This document shows, one piece after another, positions 1-11,185 of a DNA stretch of 52,122 nucleotides. The stretch's first letter is position 1. Every line of letters begins with the position of its first letter. The position numbers and the translations under genes were made by a program. Source of the stretch: Lingula anatina (Eukaryota; Brachiopoda; Lingulata; Lingulida; Lingulidae); the NCBI RefSeq assembly GCF_001039355.2, contig NW_019775769.1, positions 450,027 to 502,148 on the forward strand. Direction: 5' to 3'. The notes below the pieces were generated by a model. The model was not told the origin of the DNA and searched no databases. It was given only the letters and a program-made list of their open reading frames with translations.

Positions 1-277
1 TATAATTTCTATTTTTCCAACAGCTGCCTGCAACCCCCCACCCCATATCCACCCCCCCCCCAAGTCCACCAGAATGCAAAGGATACAGTTAAGCCTTTGA
101 TTTCATCTCTCCATCTTACTTATATAATATGCATCTGAATAATAGCTGAAGGTGGCCTTGCACAGGTATACACAGGTATCTTTTCACCTGAGAGTCTTTA
201 CAGCACTTATTTTAGTTCCTTAAGATTTCAACCTTAAAGTCCCACTGTACTTTTCCTCAGATAAAATGATAATATTA

Positions 278-471
278 CAGGGGAAGATTGAGGCCGTCTT
301 CTGGGTCTTTCGGAAGATGGTCAGATTTTCAAGTTTACATTGACAGTCAGATTTTCAAGTTTACATTGATGGATATCTAATTTTTTCTGTCGGAAGACAG
401 TCAAAAATGGAGGATGGATCAACAAAGATAATTTAGAAGACTGTCAGAAAATATCTCTGGATCTGGCCCTG
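278..471. mobile_element. hAT-like miniature inverted-repeat element, copy 1
   Basis: Starts CAGGGG and ends CCCTG, with internal matches to copies at 28520-28687 and 34270-34426: GGCCGTCTTCTGGGTCTT near the start, GGAAGACAGTCAAAAATGG in the middle and GAAGACTGTCAGAAAAT near the end. An internal piece (CAGATTTTCAAGTTTACATTG) is duplicated in this copy only. The terminal bases resemble hAT-superfamily ends. There is no transposase and no clear 8-bp target duplication, so the superfamily assignment is inferred from the ends. Confidence 0.6.
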
Positions 472-2385
472 AATTACATACTGTAGGTAATCAACTGCAT
501 CATAAAAAATTAATGAGTAAAGGTGCTATATACTTAATTCCTACTTATCTGATAATTAGGTTTAAATGCAGTATGCCAGATAATAGGGGTTTCAACCTGC
601 ATGTGTGCACACATTTGTACATCACTGATTTAATATGAATATCTCCTAAATTTCATCACTTTTTAGTTCAATTAATCTTTTCACAATAAGGTTCCTTGTT
701 AAAAATTCACATAGAAAAAATTGTTAAAACAACACTATTTCAAGACAAAAGTATTTCTGAAAATCAAAACAGGAATTAACTTTTTTGCATAGTTCTCAAT
801 AACCATTTTCCTGCTTTGAAAGATAAATATTTTCATTTTCAATTTGTACTCTACTAGTACTTGGAGCAGTCCCTTCACTGATCTTGAATAAAAAAAAAAG
901 ACATGTGCCTCACTGTATTTGGCTCTGCACTTAACATTTTATCTGCCTGATACCCTAAAACAATTGTGATATAAGAGACCCCCACACCAAATATTTTGAA
1001 CCAGGCTTGTCTGGCATTCCATCATTTCATAGTGGGATGTGATATGATATTCAAAAAATGTCGACATTTGACTGCCTGCTAAGTCCAGATCAATCATCAG
1101 ACTTTTTCAATCTGACAGCAAAATAGTCTAACATACATCAGTCTTGTATATCTGTGTATGTTCATAGCCCAGTAAAGACTATATCGGTTTCTACACATAC
1201 ATGTATTACTATATTTGACAGTCTACAATAGTATATTAATAATTCATGAATTATATTTGCACTTGTTAGTCCCAGTTTGTTCATAAAATTTCCTGTCTAG
1301 TCTAGATTAATTATAGGTCAAATACTAAACTCAAGGGCCTCAAAATTAATTTGCAATTGTTTATTTGCCAGTAAATTATATTGCCTTTAATTTAATTGAG
1401 CAAGGTCAAGTGTACATAATAAGGCGGCTAATATGCACTTCCCACCCACACAGAAAAACAAACCTGCCACTGTCTATTATGATTGTGGCTGCAATATTTG
1501 ATCTACACTGGTTTATATCACTAGTTCATTTTATTACCCAACAGCCATGAGCAGAAAAAACTTTTACTAGTATGTATACACGGTGTGTATATACTCACTG
1601 TGCCTACATAAAATTACAACTGGCAACATATGTAGAACTAATTACTGGGTGGGTAGAGCTGCATACAACATGGTCTAAGGCAAGAACAAGCCTCTCTGTG
1701 TTGACATATAGTGCAAACTGGGATAATGGCTTGATGGTCTATGAAGATAACTCTCCTTGAATACTGGAAACTTTGGCAGTTAATTCACATTAAGTGTGGA
1801 GTTTCAATTTCAAACTTAAAGACCAAAATTAAATTATTATTATTGTTATTATTTATGGATCACTTGTCCTACATAAATTCAGTGGTTTCCATGTATTCAT
1901 ATCTTGGAGGCACAGAGGCATTGATTTTGGAGTGGGACAAGTGGATTTTCAGACCTACTTACCTGTTAAGGCAAGTGCCTAAAATTGAGTTAATTTTATG
2001 CAAGCCTGATCTAAGCTAGGTCTCTTTGGAGAATAATTTTCTTTTCAAACAAATTTATCAGTATGTAATATATTTTACACTGCCCATTTCCTCTCTCACT
2101 ATATATTTACATCTTAATGCCAGTAAATGTCTAGGAGGTATCCTAAATATAAAGCAAAGTGAGTCACTAATTTTTTTCCATCATATCTAATTCCACTTCA
2201 CACTACATATATATAATCTTGTTTGTTTAAGAAAGACTGATTGGGGCACACCTGCTTAATAAATTAAACCAAGAAAGCGAACATTAACGCCAGTTACAAG
2301 TGCAGATCTTGTATTAGATCTATATATTGTGCAAACCTTCTCCCCCCCCCCAAACCAGTATAAACGCTTTCATGTCCATGTATTA

Positions 2386-2389
<4 letters not shown>

Positions 2390-2429
<40 letters not shown>

Positions 2430-2430
2430 G
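2390..2430. repeat. (TAA)n microsatellite
   Basis: Uninterrupted trinucleotide run. Similar runs lie at about 3720-3746 and 3833-3880. Confidence 0.95.
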
Positions 2431-2559
2431 TTTACTGAGCACTAAATGATATGAATACATTTGCAGACTCACTAGACTACATTATTTACACAATATATCA
2501 CAATATATATTTATATATGTACATTTAAATAAGGATTAACTACCATTAACCGTACGTAC

Positions 2560-2864
2560 CAGCGGTTCACTATAAAGTTGACCCATTCTGCCGTCTCTCC
2601 ATGGGCCAGTGCCCTCTTCCTGTGGACCAAGATCTCATGCTGTCGGTATTCAGAATCCGTTAAATGTAGTAACTTAGTTCTCCATATCAGAAATAAGACA
2701 GAAAGCAAAACGAAAACCCAAGTGTAGGAAAATCCATAACACCCTATCACCCAAGCTGAGGAAGTGACACTAATGCTGAGTATGTAAAATCTCAGCTGGT
2801 TCTTTCTGTGTTTCTTCAAATACATGGATAAAGTCTGAGCGCCCTGCGTCTCATTTTCCTCCAT
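2560..2864 (-). CDS. First coding exon of an extended-synaptotagmin/tricalbin-like membrane-tethering protein (partial)
   Basis: ATG at 2864 opens a 101-residue exon ending at a GTACGT donor in phase 2; the rest lies beyond the left edge. Seen directly: a charged N-terminus, then two closely spaced hydrophobic segments (about residues 25-44 and 46-61) with a short turn, basic residues, and an ETAEWVNFIVNRW motif. In extended synaptotagmins and tricalbins a membrane hairpin anchors the protein in the ER and an E(S/T)AEWLN motif starts the lipid-transferring SMP domain, followed by C2 domains. That order matches here, so a role at ER contact sites is inferred. No SMP body or C2 domain is visible in the window. 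It could instead be another hairpin-anchored SMP protein. The frame runs on past the donor for 16 codons, but a GTACGT donor inside the Trp codon makes a splice more likely. Confidence 0.55.
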
Positions 2865-3110
2865 CCTGTCCTGAAACAGGCAACAGTCTGTGTCTCTGTG
2901 TCTTTAAGCATATAGATATATCTACAGGGACAGAAGTACTACAGCAAGCGACTCGCGTGAACTGCGCTCTGTTTAGCACTTGCACAGTGCTGCCCCCAGC
3001 GGCAGGGCACAACACTAAGCACACTGAGGACAACACCACTGCTTTCAAGAACCACATGCCACAAATAAAATGTTTTAAATAGACAGTGTATATTCTTAAA
3101 TAGCTCAAAA
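2865..3110 (-). promoter_or_regulatory. Probable 5' UTR/promoter region of the synaptotagmin-like gene
   Basis: Lies directly upstream of the ATG at 2864. It is richer in G+C than its surroundings, with several CpGs near 2945-3005. No TATA box is obvious. Assignment is by position and composition only. Confidence 0.3.
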
Positions 3111-3836
3111 CATTACATCGGCATCAAACATTTATGATAGTAGTTGAATATTGTGGAGATCGAGATATGGGCCATGAATCCGATGGTCCTTGAATTTTGT
3201 TGGCTATTTTCCCACTCTTGAAAAGCAAGTAGGCGGCTAGACCTTTAAATAATTCATCGCTTTGTATCTTTTATTTCAGCTAACAATTTCGCTGATGTCT
3301 TCGTTCAGTAATTTACTGAACTTCACGCATCAGTATTATATTAAAATAATATAATATAATTTAATTTAATATAATAAAAATTATGGTTATACAAAGAGAA
3401 TGTCACCATTTTTTTACTTTTAAAAATTGCAATTTGGTTTTTATGAGTATATGGGCCAGTTGTGGTATCAGATACTGAGGAAAGTAAGTATTTATGTGTT
3501 TCTGTCATTATGCCTTATTTTAAATTATGTGCGATCGATCGATTACTTTCCCTTCTTATTTGAGCAACCGTGGATTAAATTTACCAGAGGGTTTTTTCAT
3601 TCCGACTCAATAAAGTCACTGAGGGGCCTAATCTTGAAATTCCAGCCATTAAAGAATCATTACGAACTTCGTTTACAAAGGCCCAAGGACCTAGCCACAT
3701 CTTTGTGCACAAACAAACAAATAATAATAATAATAATAATAATAACTGTTTTATCGTTTGAAAAATCCTCAAAAGTTATTTGTGCATAAATTTATGAGTT
3801 CCATCAGTGCAAAAATTAAAACGAAGCAGAGTAGTA

Positions 3837-3881
<45 letters not shown>

Positions 3882-4285
3882 CTTACCTAAAGTATTTGTT
3901 CTAATTTTACTCTGCTTTGTTCAAATATTTGCATTGATGGTACTTATAAATTGATGCACAATTAACAACTTTTGAGGAATTTTCCAAAAATAAAACAGTT
4001 GAAAGAGTTGTGGTGGCCAGTAAACAAACACTGCATTTGTTTGCCCTGAAATATGGAATAAGCATATGGCCGGTTTCCATAAAGTTATCAAGACCTATGA
4101 TAGCAGTGAACTACTTGGAAGCCTGTTGTTTACCAACAACCTCAAGGATGTTTGAGACGACTATCCCTAATGTGACTAAGCGAGTGTCGAACGTCTTCAC
4201 CAGTGCACAAGCATGTGTTCAACAGATAACGATTTTACGGTTTCCGATAGCTCATTTTTAGTGATTATTTGACAAAAAAAATTCT

Positions 4286-4335
4286 GGCGCAGTGGTAAAG
4301 TGACCCAGGTTTTGATTCAGAGTTCAAAATCAAGG
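4286..4335 (+). repeat. Possible tRNA-derived (SINE-like) internal promoter
   Basis: TGGCGCAGTGG at about 4286 fits the tRNA A-box consensus TGGCnnAGTGG. About 30 bases later AGTTCAAAATC is a poor B-box. The arms do not fold into a convincing tRNA, so this is at most a decayed tRNA-derived SINE. Confidence 0.2.
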
Positions 4336-4827
4336 AGAAAAAAAATGGGATTGTTTATCGTACTCAGAACGAAAACATCCTGAAAGGTTTGGGTATTCCA
4401 AAATGCATTTTGCTTAGTGACATTCAATAAATTGCGTTTGACACTATTAAGATTTTCAACCAAAGATCTTTTGTGAAACGCGACCTGTTTGATATCTCTA
4501 AGACTGGAAGATGTTTTCTACACTTATTTTTGTAATGAATAATTTCACAATCGCCTTCTTCACAATCAGGTGTAACTTTTGTTCCACATGCACGTCAATT
4601 TGACAAAAAAAAAAAAATAATTAAAATTTTTGTGAAATGTAAGTGCCCAAGGCTGCTGATAATGTGTAGTATATGAGAGTTCCATTGGGTAGTTTCGTTA
4701 CCCGTGAAAACAGCTTTTTATTTGCAGAATGCATGAAATGTTCATATTATTTAGCGAGATCCGTGAAACACCCCTTTCGCGCGACTCGTGAATTTTAATC
4801 CTTGTCCTCCTTGATACGAAGTCATAT

Positions 4828-4901
4828 GACGCTTTTATTAATGCCAAACCCGAATCACAGAGTATACTCTGTGATTCGGGTTTGGCATTAATAAAAGCGT
4901 C
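4828..4901. repeat. Perfect 74-bp palindrome without spacer
   Basis: The 37 bases from 4828 are exactly the reverse complement of the 37 bases ending at 4901; the centre is AGTA/TACT at 4864/4865. The symmetry stops abruptly on both sides. It could be a real cruciform-forming palindrome or a fold-back error in sequencing or assembly. Confidence 0.95.
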
Positions 4902-5439
4902 TCTTTAATTTAAAACTTGTCAAATATCAGTCAACCAATGTATTATTTTGTCAAGTTACGTCTTTAATTGTAAATACATTCATATGCCTGCTAAAAACGG
5001 TATGCATGGCACACGGGGGCCTTTTAAGTGTGTAAGTCTGGCAGCAACCGAAAGAACAACTGTATGAACGGCGAAATTTCCTGGCCAAAGATGCTTACAA
5101 AGTCCGTCTGGTTGCATCAGGTGAGACAGCTTGGTAATGCGACTGCATCAGTCTACAAGGGATATTTCAATCCTCTCGGTAGGATTGATGTCATAGATAT
5201 ATGCCATCAATGTATATGTTGTGGTTCATGCATACGCGCACATACGTACTTTGCTGGATGTCTTGTAACGGAGAAGGGGGAGTAGAAGGAAACTCCAAAC
5301 CCAGGGGGCATGTGCCTACTGCAGGGGCTGATCCAGGATTATTTGAAGGGGGTCTGCAGAGCCGGGTTGCGATTGCAAAGGAGCACAAAACAGTATCTTT
5401 AAATTTTCGTTAAATCACCACTCAAAATTTGTTCGGGGT

Positions 5440-5560
5440 ATGATACTGTGAAATGCGTACTGACTCACACCTTGAAAACGGGTAGTGTGGTCTGATATAT
5501 ATGATACTGTGAAATGCGTACTGACTCACACCTTGAAAACGGGTAGTGTGGTCTGATATA
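5440..5560. repeat. Tandem duplication of a 61-bp unit
   Basis: Unit 1 (5440-5500) starts ATGATACTGTGAAATGCG and ends GGTCTGATATAT. Unit 2 (5501-5560) repeats it without internal change up to the last base. The lack of divergence points to a recent duplication or an assembly effect. Confidence 0.9.
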
Positions 5561-6086
5561 CCGGTGAATTCAGGATCATTCGGTGCCGAGTCAGGTAGTT
5601 GGGTAGGCCTGGTATTAGCAGCACAGGTAAAGAAATAACATTTAAAATGATTTGATCTGATCCCTCTCGAAGTTACGGAGCTTTGTTAGTATCGTATTAA
5701 CTTTTTTTATTTTCATTTAAGTTTTATGTTAAGGAATTTTCAACGCTGGTGGTAATTCCTGGCCATCTCGGCCCGGGTAATGCATACATGTAGGTTATAC
5801 GAATCCAACATTTACCAGATGTCTGGAAAGGACGTTGATAAAGACAAGCACATGCACATGCACGCGGTTTAACCGTCTGTGTGCCAATCATCCCAGAAAT
5901 CTGGAGGAAGCGGGCAGTATTCGAATAGATTAAAAATCACCGAAATGCTGCAATGTTGTACGTGGCTTTTCCCTTCATAATAACTTGTGTATTATTGGGA
6001 ACATTGGTAGAAAGAAACCTTTCCGAAGAAACCGATATTACATCTATTAAGATAAGATCTAAGAAACACATCACAAATATATTTAA

Positions 6087-6162
6087 NNNNNNNNNNNNNN
6101 NNNNNNNNNNNNNNNNNNNNNNNNNNNNNNNNNNNNNNNNNNNNNNNNNNNNNNNNNNNNNN
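6087..6162. other. Assembly gap (76 N)
   Basis: Run of N. Open frames spanning it are not meaningful. Confidence 1.
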
Positions 6163-6636
6163 AACCGAGCATCGGTGGAGTGTGGATTCCCAGTAACACA
6201 TGTAAACCACTTCTACTAGATTCTTAAATGGCTCAAATAAATTCGACATGCCAAGGGATAAACTGAATAGATCACTCGATCAGCCATAAAAGACCTTTAG
6301 ACTGCTCCTTTCTTTAAATTTATGGTTGTAAATTTAACCTACTTCCGTGACCTACTTTCCTACCCCATTGACATACAGCTTAGAATGCCAGCAGAAAAAT
6401 CTGTTCGAACATCATTTTCGGGTAAAATTAAACAATGCCTTTTGGTAATTCTCTTAGTTATACTACTTGAAACTATATGCTGGCATTTGGTTAGTTTTTG
6501 TGACAAAAAATTGACTTTGTATGTATCTTTAAAAGACATACATAACCTTTCTGTGTGTTATAGTAGTAGACATAAAGATAAATATTCAGTTTCCCCTTCG
6601 TCTATTTGCAACAATTGACAATTGACCCAGTATCGT

Positions 6637-6637
<1 letters not shown>

Positions 6638-6676
<39 letters not shown>
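6638..6676. repeat. (CA)n microsatellite
   Basis: Dinucleotide run. Others of the same kind lie at about 40029-40060 (CA) and 47718-47769 (GT). Confidence 0.95.
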
Positions 6677-6910
6677 TTATCCGGAAGTACATTTTTTCTG
6701 CATTTTCTTGTTAAAAAGAAGAGCGCGTGTTGCTGGTAGCTTTATATAATCGGTGAGTTGAATAATAGATAAATTATTCGACAAGAACTACATGTAAGAG
6801 ATCCAATTCAGATGCTTCGTAGCTTCCGGTGCAAAATTAGCAGGAGTGCCTGTACCAGTACGCACACTGTAGAAACCACCGACTTGGAAGAAGCTGTCCC
6901 GCAATGTATT

Positions 6911-7195
6911 TAAGACTGGGTTCCCATGCCCACATAGCTCCAACGGGATCGGTCTAGTTCCACGGGGATTCACGCTTAATTGCTATCAACTTTAGCGGCT
7001 AAAATGTCTGTCACGCCGAATCAGCTAGGGGGGTAATTAACTTTCATGCATGCTCGGCCTCTGGTAGTTAATTTCCCGGTTTTAGTAGAGGTGACAGACA
7101 TTTAAGCTGCTTAAGTTGATCGCAACTTAGTGAGAATCCCCATGGAGATAGATCGATCCAATGTTCGTACGATATCTCTGGGAATTGGTCTCTAT
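6911..7195. mobile_element. GATCGATC inverted-repeat element, copy 1
   Basis: Ends read GACTGGGTTCCCATG and GGGAATTGGTCTC. Internal blocks ACGGGGATTCACGCTTAATT, GGGGGTAATTAACTTTC and TAGATCGATC recur in copies at 10990-11185, 16966-17172 and 36605-36818. It has no coding capacity. This copy is longer than the others and lies in the 3' flank of the sulfotransferase gene. Confidence 0.7.
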
Positions 7196-7256
7196 AATCC
7201 CTAAATGAATACCTCTTATAAAAATAAACGGAGTTCAGTGTCACTGTGCCTCCAGG

Positions 7257-8260
7257 TCAGATACACTTGATGTTTGTGTCAGAGGTGTAGAGGAGACCAA
7301 GGGCACCCTTTCCCTCTATCCTGACCCGTCTAAGGTTGCCACATATTCTTATCATTCCAAGAGCTTGGCGAAATACACGAAGTTCTTCAAAGAAATCTTG
7401 TCCTTGTTGGTTTAGAGTTGCTTTGAATTTCGACAGAAAATGGTGATACAGATAATAGTCTGCTTTGCTCCACTTTTTATGTTGTAATTGAAACGATGAG
7501 TTTGCAACTACCTTTGGGTCAAACATATACTGCTTAACATGCAAGGGCAAGTACAACACATATTCCATTTTCCAGCATAAAAGTCGCCTCAAGTAAATCA
7601 AACTTTCGTCAAAATACTCCGTAACGATCACAAAATCAAACTTGGAATCAAGATAATCAACGTAATGTTGAATGGCAGTTTCATTATTCCTCAAATCATC
7701 TCTCTCTTCTGGAAACCCAAACTCGAACATCATGCTGTTTCTAGCGAAGGCCGTCAGATCTTTAACCCGTACGTGGCGATTCCAGTGTGTTTGTGGGGCT
7801 CTGAGAAATTCGTCGATTGGGACGTGGAATTTATTCCACAAGGAGAATGCGTTATAGGCACTCTTGAACTGAGAAAAAGGTTCTCGGACTGCCCCGACAT
7901 AAAACGAATCTGACGGCATCATACTACTGACGACGTCGTAGTCAAATACCATGTGATCGACAATCATATCGTACGTCTTTCCGGGTTTGTAGACGGCATC
8001 TTCCTTGGTGATCCGCCTCGGACGGAGCGGATCTTCCGGATAAAAATGATCCTTGGCTTTCGGTTTAAGGATGTTTAGACGGTATTTGAACGCAGCATGT
8101 TTCATGATACTATAGGAGGTGGTGGAGAAACATTTGGCAACTTTCAGATAGACGACATGCCTTTGGGGCTTGCACGTCGTGATGTTCGTCGGCTCCTTAT
8201 ACCGCAGAGGAAATGGCCGAGGATTAGAGTATCTGCCCTGTGTAATGTTAGGCCACATAT
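7257..8260 (-). CDS. Galactose 3-O-sulfotransferase, main catalytic exon
   Basis: Reads open to a TGA at 7257-7259. Joined to the first exon at 9944-10049 it gives a 369-residue type II membrane protein of the GAL3ST family, which moves sulfate from PAPS to the 3-hydroxyl of galactose on glycolipids or glycans in the Golgi. Seen: a C-x-PQR-HVVYLKVAKCFSTT segment (residues about 65-83) fitting the 5'-phosphosulfate loop, and VGAVREPFSQF (about 157-167) fitting the 3'-phosphate site. NIT sequons lie at residues 40 and 61. The usual KxHK is KVAK here, so the histidine often found in the loop is replaced by Ala. The exon start is uncertain: the acceptor after GCGACAG at 8261 is the one that keeps frame with exon 1, while a better-looking acceptor at 8304 would hit a stop. 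A missed middle exon is possible. The length is slightly short for the family. Confidence 0.8.
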
Positions 8261-9943
8261 CTGTCGCTCTTGATAAGTGGATTGTGAGTGCCTTATTTCT
8301 TGTCTGCAAGAAACGTCTGGAATATCCATCTGTAAGTATGACAAAAACATGTAACGTTTGCGTTTAGGCGTGGATACACGAAATGCGGGCGCACGCGCAC
8401 AAACACTTATCCACTCTTTAACGCACACAAACGCAGAGAGAGAGAGAGAGGGGAAATAAAAGAAAATGCATCAAAAATTCAATTTGAGCTTTATTAAACC
8501 CCTTAATGGTATTCATTAATCACCCAAACCCAATATAGAGGTGCAATTGATGTCACAGGCACGCTCTTAAAAACATTTAGTGCACAGATTGCAAACTATA
8601 TCTGATTATTTTAAGGTCCCACGTTTATATCAACGTTTATATCAAAGTTTCACTCTCCTGGACACATGATTAATAAAAAATAATTCAACATCTATCCCCA
8701 AAAAGGAACATACGTTACTGTCACAATTGCAAAACGTTCAACTATGAACCGTTTTAGACTCACTTTGAAAATTCAATCATCACTGGATTTTGTTCTTTGA
8801 TTTATCTCCTACAAGTATAACCTTGTAAAATTATAATTATCTTCTACATAGAGCAATTAATTGTCTTTGGGCTGCTTTAGTTTGCTTGTCACTGAATATT
8901 AAAAAAAAAACGGGGAAAATACACCCTACCGACAGCAAAATAAGCATTAAATAAATTATTTTTCCCCTCGTGCTCCAAATATTATAATATAAGAAATGTC
9001 AAACAATCGTGGAATCACAATATATTTTTTCGGTCAGCAAAAAAAATTGTTTTCTTTTGCACCAAGTACTTAAACAAAATGACACATTGTAACCATTTTT
9101 CTAGGGAACATACATATAATTTTAAACGTCCTGACTATATCGGAACGTGGTATAAAAATTAAAATTAATGACCTGGAACATACGTTACATGTATTTACGT
9201 CTCTTTGCGTTATGTAAAAGGCATGGTAAAAATTAAAATTTGAATTTAAATTGAGACAGTCGTGGATTTTTTGTTCTATAGACATATTATATATGTTTAA
9301 AAAAATTTAATACAACTTTGAATTCATTCAATTTTATTTTTTGACACTTCAGCATGTGAACTGCACCTCTATATTGGGTTTGGGTGTAATTCGTTTTAGT
9401 TTATATACCCTGTTCGCAAAAACCAGTCTACAGTCGACTTAAAATAATCAGATATAGTTACAAAATTGGTTGTTATAATATTGAGAAAATAGTGTTGATA
9501 ATTTTAATGTACCTATGTAAAGAAGACCGCCTAACATTAAATTATTGGTGCAGGTTGTTTTTAATACCTTTTGCAATATGTAGCCCAATTTGGTGATTTT
9601 ACCTGCACAATTTACGGAGTTATCCCACAAACCGATCGTTATCGTTTTTCTAGTTGAAAAACGCATCAAAAGAAAGCAAGGGTACCTCAGCTCAAGGACA
9701 ACCCTACCTGTTATCGATATAGTGATTTGCATCACTTGCTAAACTCTATAAAAATGAAAGAAAAAAAACCAAAATTACATGTATAATGGTAAATCTCGGG
9801 ATATATAACCCTATCAAAATTGTTTCTTGTAAAAAGCCCTGAGCATGCGGTCGTATGTCACGAAAAATCATGTTACTCTTAAGATGAACACTGAAATACA
9901 CGTATGAAAACAGAAAGGCGGTAAGTTAAAAACTACGTCTTAC
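8261..9943 (-). other. Intron of the sulfotransferase gene
   Basis: AT-rich, with no exon recognised. It contains a short (AG)n run (8434-8450) and two perfect inverted pairs: 8521-8545 with 9362-9386 (25 bp) and 8594-8615 with 9438-9459 (22 bp). The pairs are interleaved rather than nested. Confidence 0.5.
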
Positions 9944-10049
9944 CTTGAGGGTTTACTCTAAAGTTGTAACTGCGTAATCGTAGGCTTATGAGGCAGAAGC
10001 CTATCAATGCAAAAATTGACAACAACAAATAACAGGTTAAACCACGCAT
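9944..10049 (-). CDS. Galactose 3-O-sulfotransferase, first exon (signal anchor)
   Basis: ATG at 10049 has A at -3. It encodes 35 residues beginning MRGLTCYLLLSIFALIGF and ends at a CAAG/GTAAGA donor in phase 1. The short basic cytoplasmic end followed by one hydrophobic segment of about 18-20 residues is the usual signal anchor of a Golgi sulfotransferase. It sits in the spacer between the two arms of the inverted duplication, upstream on the minus strand of the catalytic exon. The join is supported by orientation, distance, topology and a workable phase, not by transcript data. Confidence 0.65.
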
Positions 10050-10313
10050 TGTATCCGATATCAAACTAATATATAGGAGTTTTTAATATAGGCGTGCAGG
10101 CCTGTGTGGTTATGAAGCCCTGCTGTTACTGTATCAATGTAAATATTATATCATGGGCTCATTAATCTCTAATGAAATTGTTAAATCACTTTGTCGATAA
10201 CAGGTAGGGTTGTCATTGAGCTGAAGCACCCTTGCTTTCTGTTGATGCGTTTTTCAACTACAGAAAACATTTCCATAAATAACGATCGGTTTGTGAGATA
10301 ACTCCGTAACACA

Positions 10314-10929
10314 GTCGTCAGTAGTATGATGCCGTCAGATTCGTTTTATGTCGGAATTGTCCAAGAACCTTATTCTCAGTTCAAGAGTGCTTACAACGGA
10401 TTCTCCTTGTGGAATAAATTCCACGTCCCAATCGACGAATTTCTCAGAGCCCCACAAACATACTGGAATCGCCACGTTTCCAGCAGAGAGAGATGATTTG
10501 AGGAATAATGAAACTGCCATTCAACATTACGTTGATTATCTTGATTCCAAGTTTGATTTTGTGATCGTTATGGAGTATTTTGACGAAAGTTTGATTTTCT
10601 TGAGGCGTCTTTTATGCTGGACTATGTGTTGTACTAGCCCATTAATGTTAAGCCGTATATGTTTGACCCAAAGGTAGTGGCAAACTCATCGTTTCAAATA
10701 CAACATAAAAAAGTGGAGCAAAGCAGACTATTATCTGTATCACCATTTTCTGTCGAAATTTAAAGCAACTCTAAACCAACAAGGACAAGAATTCTTTGAA
10801 GAACTTCGTGTATTTCGCCAAGCTCTGCGAATAATAGGAAAATGTGGCAACCTTAGACGGGTCAGGATAGAGGGAAAGGGTGCTCTTGGTCTCCTCTACA
10901 CCTCTGACACAAACATCAAGTGTACCTGA
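10314..10929 (+). pseudogene. Broken inverted copy of the galactose 3-O-sulfotransferase exon
   Basis: Matches the last two thirds of the intact exon at 7257-7930 on the other strand, ending at the same TGA position. It lacks the PAPS 5'-loop half. Visible damage: a 56-bp deletion after CGCCACGT (about 10479), which shifts the frame; a lost stretch near 10621; a TAG where the intact copy has a Leu codon (about 10637); and an extra A in a run near 10710. The residue content is still clearly recognisable (for example DSKFDFVIVMEYFDESLIF), so the decay is fairly recent. No first exon is present on this side. Confidence 0.9.
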
Positions 10930-10989
10930 CCTGGAGGCACAGTGACACTGAACTCTGTTTATTTTCATAAAAGGTATTTATTGAGGGAT

Positions 10990-11185
10990 TTTAGAGACCA
11001 ATTCCCAGAGATATAGTACTAACTTTGGATCGATCTATCTCCACGGGGATTCTCACCAAATTGCCATCAACTTAATCGGCTTAAATATCTGTCAAGCCGC
11101 TAAAGTTGATAGCAATTTAGCGTGAATCCCCGTGGAGTTAGACCAATCCTATTGGATCGATCTATGCATGGGAACCCAGTCTTAA
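10990..11185. mobile_element. GATCGATC inverted-repeat element, copy 2
   Basis: Lies in the right arm as the inverted partner of copy 1. Ends read AGAGACCAATTCCCAGAG and TGGGAACCCAGTC, with internal TTGGATCGATCTATC and TAGCGTGAATCCCCGTGG. It is about 90 bp shorter than copy 1 because the central GGGTAATTAACTTTC block is lost. Confidence 0.7.

Larger units (their letters stand above)
1..2559. other. Non-coding stretch, intron of the leftmost gene
   Basis: No convincing coding exon was found on either strand. It lies downstream (minus strand) of the splice donor at 2559/2560, so most of it is probably the first intron of the extended-synaptotagmin-like gene. It holds one hAT-like miniature element (278-471), a (TAA)n microsatellite (about 2390-2430) and short C-rich runs. 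The small open frames here have no recognisable domain and no splice context. Confidence 0.5.
3111..6709. other. Intergenic stretch, no supported gene
   Basis: No exon with family resemblance was found. A 98-codon plus-strand ATG frame at 6322-6618 has one hydrophobic segment but no recognised domain, and frames of this length are expected by chance. The stretch contains (TAA)n runs, a perfect palindrome (4828-4901), a 61-bp tandem duplication (5440-5560), a CAGGGGCTGATCCAGG hAT-like end near 5320, a sequence gap (6087-6162) and a (CA)n run (6638-6676). Confidence 0.5.
6710..9720. repeat. Left arm of a large imperfect inverted duplication
   Basis: Pieces of this arm match the reverse complement of 10195-11400. 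9611-9719 pairs with about 10196-10306, the sulfotransferase exon 7257-7930 pairs with 10314-10929, and the 3' flank 6710-7256 pairs with 10930-11400. The interval 7930-9600 (the 5' part of the exon and the intron) has no partner in the right arm. Confidence 0.85.

Noticed and set aside
2851-3108. 85-codon minus-strand frame upstream of the synaptotagmin-like ATG
   Set aside because: Different frame from the clear exon, Cys-rich without family resemblance, and most likely 5' UTR.
4286-4335. A functional tRNA gene
   Set aside because: The A-box fits but the B-box is poor and no cloverleaf with paired arms can be drawn; kept only as a weak SINE-like candidate.
6322-6618. 98-codon plus-strand ATG frame with one hydrophobic segment
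   Set aside because: No recognisable motif, no upstream or downstream exon and no G+C shift; a frame of this length is expected by chance.
8144-8428. 94-codon minus-strand frame overlapping the sulfotransferase exon
   Set aside because: It is a shadow of the real exon in another frame; the GAL3ST motifs are all in the other frame.
10348-10677. 109-codon plus-strand frame in the inverted copy as a functional protein
   Set aside because: It crosses a 56-bp deletion that joins two reading frames and ends in a mutation-made stop; it is part of a pseudogene.
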